A stretch of 43,951 nt of DNA, taken from NCBI GenBank assembly GCA_021731285.1, contig JAKFXR010000046.1, positions 1 through 43,951 on the forward strand, given 5' to 3'. How positions within the stretch are numbered: position 1 is the stretch's first letter; each line of letters begins with the position of its first letter. Source of the stretch: Polaromonas sp. (GTDB taxonomy: Bacteria > Pseudomonadota > Gammaproteobacteria > Burkholderiales > Burkholderiaceae_C). Made by a program: the position numbers and the translations under genes. Of the stretch, positions 42,680 through 43,951 are shown piece after piece. The notes under the pieces were generated by a model. The model was given only the letters and a program-made list of their open reading frames with translations, did not search any database and was not told where the DNA came from.

Positions 42680-43576
42680 TTAGCCTTGCGGCTTCTGCAC
42701 CAGCCGGATCACGCTCGAAAAGTCCAGCGCGCCACTGCCTGTCAGGCTATGCGCCGCGTACAAGTTGCGGGCTAAGCCGCCAAGCGGTGTGGCGGCACGC
42801 ACGGCCGCAGCGTTTTCCTGCGCCAACCCCAAGTCCTTGAGCATCAAATCTGTGCCGAATCCTCCGGCGTAGTTCTTTGACGCGGGCGAGGTTTCCATGA
42901 CACCCGGCATGGGGTTGTACTTTTCAAGCGCCCAGTTGCCGCCCGAACTGCGGCGCATGATTTCGGAAAGAACTTTCGGGTCCAGGCCATTGGCCACGCC
43001 CAGGGCAAGCGCTTCCGACGTGCCAATCATCAGGATGCCCAGCAGCATGTTGTTGCAGATCTTGGCTGTCTGGCCTGCCCCAACCTCGCCCGCATGGAAG
43101 ATGTTCTGCCCCATTTTCTCCAACAAGGGGCGGGCGCGCTCCAAGTCATCAGCACTGCCGCCGACCATGAAGGTCAGCGTACCGGCCACGGCGCCACCGG
43201 TACCACCCGAGACAGGGGCGTCGATGCAAGGGATCTTAAGCTTGGCGGCGGCTTGCGCCACCTTGCGCGAGCTGGCTGCCGAAATCGTGCTGCTGTCGAT
43301 GACCAGCGTGCCTGCAGGCAGTCGCGCCAGAAGGCCTGACTGGCCATTGCCCAGATAAAGCGACTCGACATGCTGGCTGGCCGGTAGCATGCTGATGACG
43401 ACCTCCACACCACGCACCGCGTCCTCTGCCGAACCCGCAATGCGCAGGCCCTCGGACTCCAGCCGCTTGCAAGCCTCCTCGGACAGGTCGAAACCGGCCA
43501 CCTCATGTCCCGCCTTGCGCAGGTTCAGGGCCATCGGCCCGCCCATGTTGCCCAAGCCGATAAATGCGATCTTCAT
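42680..43576 (-). CDS. mmsB: 3-Hydroxyisobutyrate dehydrogenase
   Basis: NAD-dependent dehydrogenase oxidising 3-hydroxyisobutyrate to methylmalonate semialdehyde in valine degradation, in the cytosol. Protein of 298 residues. The Rossmann motif and family signature are at the N-terminus (MKIAFIGLGNMGGPMALNLRKAGH). The substrate-binding DAPVSGGTGGAVAGTLTFMVGG block is present, as is the catalytic lysine region GAGQTAKICNNMLLG. A good Shine-Dalgarno sequence (AGGAG-like, complement of 43583-43588) precedes the ATG. The gene upstream on the same strand is a 3-hydroxyisobutyryl-CoA hydrolase, the enzyme that makes its substrate, separated by 27 bases. Confidence 0.95.
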   Translation of the reverse strand: MKIAFIGLGNMGGPMALNLRKAGHEVAGFDLSEEACKRLESEGLRIAGSAEDAVRGVEVVISMLPASQHVESLYLGNGQSGLLARLPAGTLVIDSSTISAASSRKVAQAAAKLKIPCIDAPVSGGTGGAVAGTLTFMVGGSADDLERARPLLEKMGQNIFHAGEVGAGQTAKICNNMLLGILMIGTSEALALGVANGLDPKVLSEIMRRSSGGNWALEKYNPMPGVMETSPASKNYAGGFGTDLMLKDLGLAQENAAAVRAATPLGGLARNLYAAHSLTGSGALDFSSVIRLVQKPQG

Positions 43577-43603
43577 TTGTGTGTCTCCTTTTGTGTGTCA
43601 GGT

Positions 43604-43951
43604 TCAGGCCAGCGCGGCCAGCGGGTGCGGAGCGGCGAAGCGGGGTTCGAAATGTTCGGCCAGCCACTCCGGCGTCACGTGTTCCAGCCGGTCAGGCGTC
43701 CAGCGCGGATTGCGGTCGCGATCGATCAGCAGCGCGCGGATGCCTTCGGCAAAGTCAGGATGCGCGCAGCAGCCCAGCGATGCACGGTATTCCAGGCGAA
43801 ACACCTCGGCCAGCGACAGGTGCTGCACGCGCTTCCAGAGTTCAAACGCCAGCGCTGCGGAGGTCGGCGAGCCTTTCACGAAATTCGCCGCAGCGGCCGT
43901 CAGCCAGGCATCGTCGCTCTGCAGGCCGCGCAAGCGCTGGGCGATGTCGAT
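43604..43951 (-). CDS. 3-Hydroxyisobutyryl-CoA hydrolase, C-terminal part (runs off the window)
   Basis: The reading frame is open through the window edge, so only the last 115 or so codons are seen; the apparent start at 43933 is an internal TTG. The crotonase-fold C-terminal end is recognisable by KGSPTSAALAFELWKRVQHL, FRLEYRASLGCCAHPDFAEG and IRALLIDRDRNPRW, which match the enoyl-CoA hydratase/isomerase branch containing HIBCH. It releases 3-hydroxyisobutyrate from its CoA ester in valine catabolism and is followed by the dehydrogenase that uses this product. Catalytic residues lie in the missing N-terminal part. Confidence 0.88.
   Translation of the reverse strand: MDIAQRLRGLQSDDAWLTAAAANFVKGSPTSAALAFELWKRVQHLSLAEVFRLEYRASLGCCAHPDFAEGIRALLIDRDRNPRWTPDRLEHVTPEWLAEHFEPRFAAPHPLAALA

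Overview
The window looks like the chromosome of a GC-rich betaproteobacterium, most likely of the order Burkholderiales and the Comamonadaceae (Polaromonas/Rhodoferax-like). This is an inference from four things: protein character, the gene order nadD-rsfS-rlmH-maf-rng, the tolB-pal-cpoB block, and a dispersed short repeat of a kind I associate with that family. No database search was possible.

Layout. (1) 83-11021 is mostly on the minus strand. It holds a cytosine deaminase, a tandem pair of Crp/Fnr-type regulators (plus strand), a small hypothetical gene, a TPR/HupE-like membrane pair, and the block HerA-like ATPase, URC1-type GTP cyclohydrolase II homologue, URC4 (DUF1688) and uracil phosphoribosyltransferase. 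The last three are the signature of the URC route of uracil breakdown, and the cytosine deaminase could feed it uracil. (2) 11084-19096 is a plus-strand housekeeping stretch: YebC/PmpR, purD, an acyltransferase, hemF, nadD, rsfS, rlmH, maf, rng. (3) 19111-32765 is an envelope-glycan region (polysaccharide deacetylase, GT4, GT2, msbA, a WaaE-like GT2). A roughly 7.8 kb YD-repeat/RHS locus lies inside it. (4) 32746-37586 contains tolB-pal-cpoB, a YeeE/YedE transporter, tcdA and tRNA-Lys(TTT). (5) 37628-42679 is a mobile region: an EcsC-like C-terminal remnant, a Tn3-family transposase and a tyrosine recombinase. (6) 42680-43951 holds valine-degradation genes (3-hydroxyisobutyrate dehydrogenase and a partial 3-hydroxyisobutyryl-CoA hydrolase).

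The most unusual system is the RHS locus at 21107-28862. It consists of three translationally coupled genes (TTGA and GTGA overlaps). The first is an exported RHS N-terminal half with a LamG-like domain that stops in the middle of YD repeats. The second has its own signal peptide, seven Ig-like repeats, further YD repeats, the RHS core and a cysteine-rich C-terminal domain of 145 residues. The third is a low-GC three-helix membrane protein that may be the immunity protein. It reads as a split, Sec-exported polymorphic toxin. Other points of interest are a dispersed repeat that forms part of the nadD coding sequence, an exact 29-base palindromic repeat present twice, and a possible structured RNA with a terminator beside the Tn3 gene.
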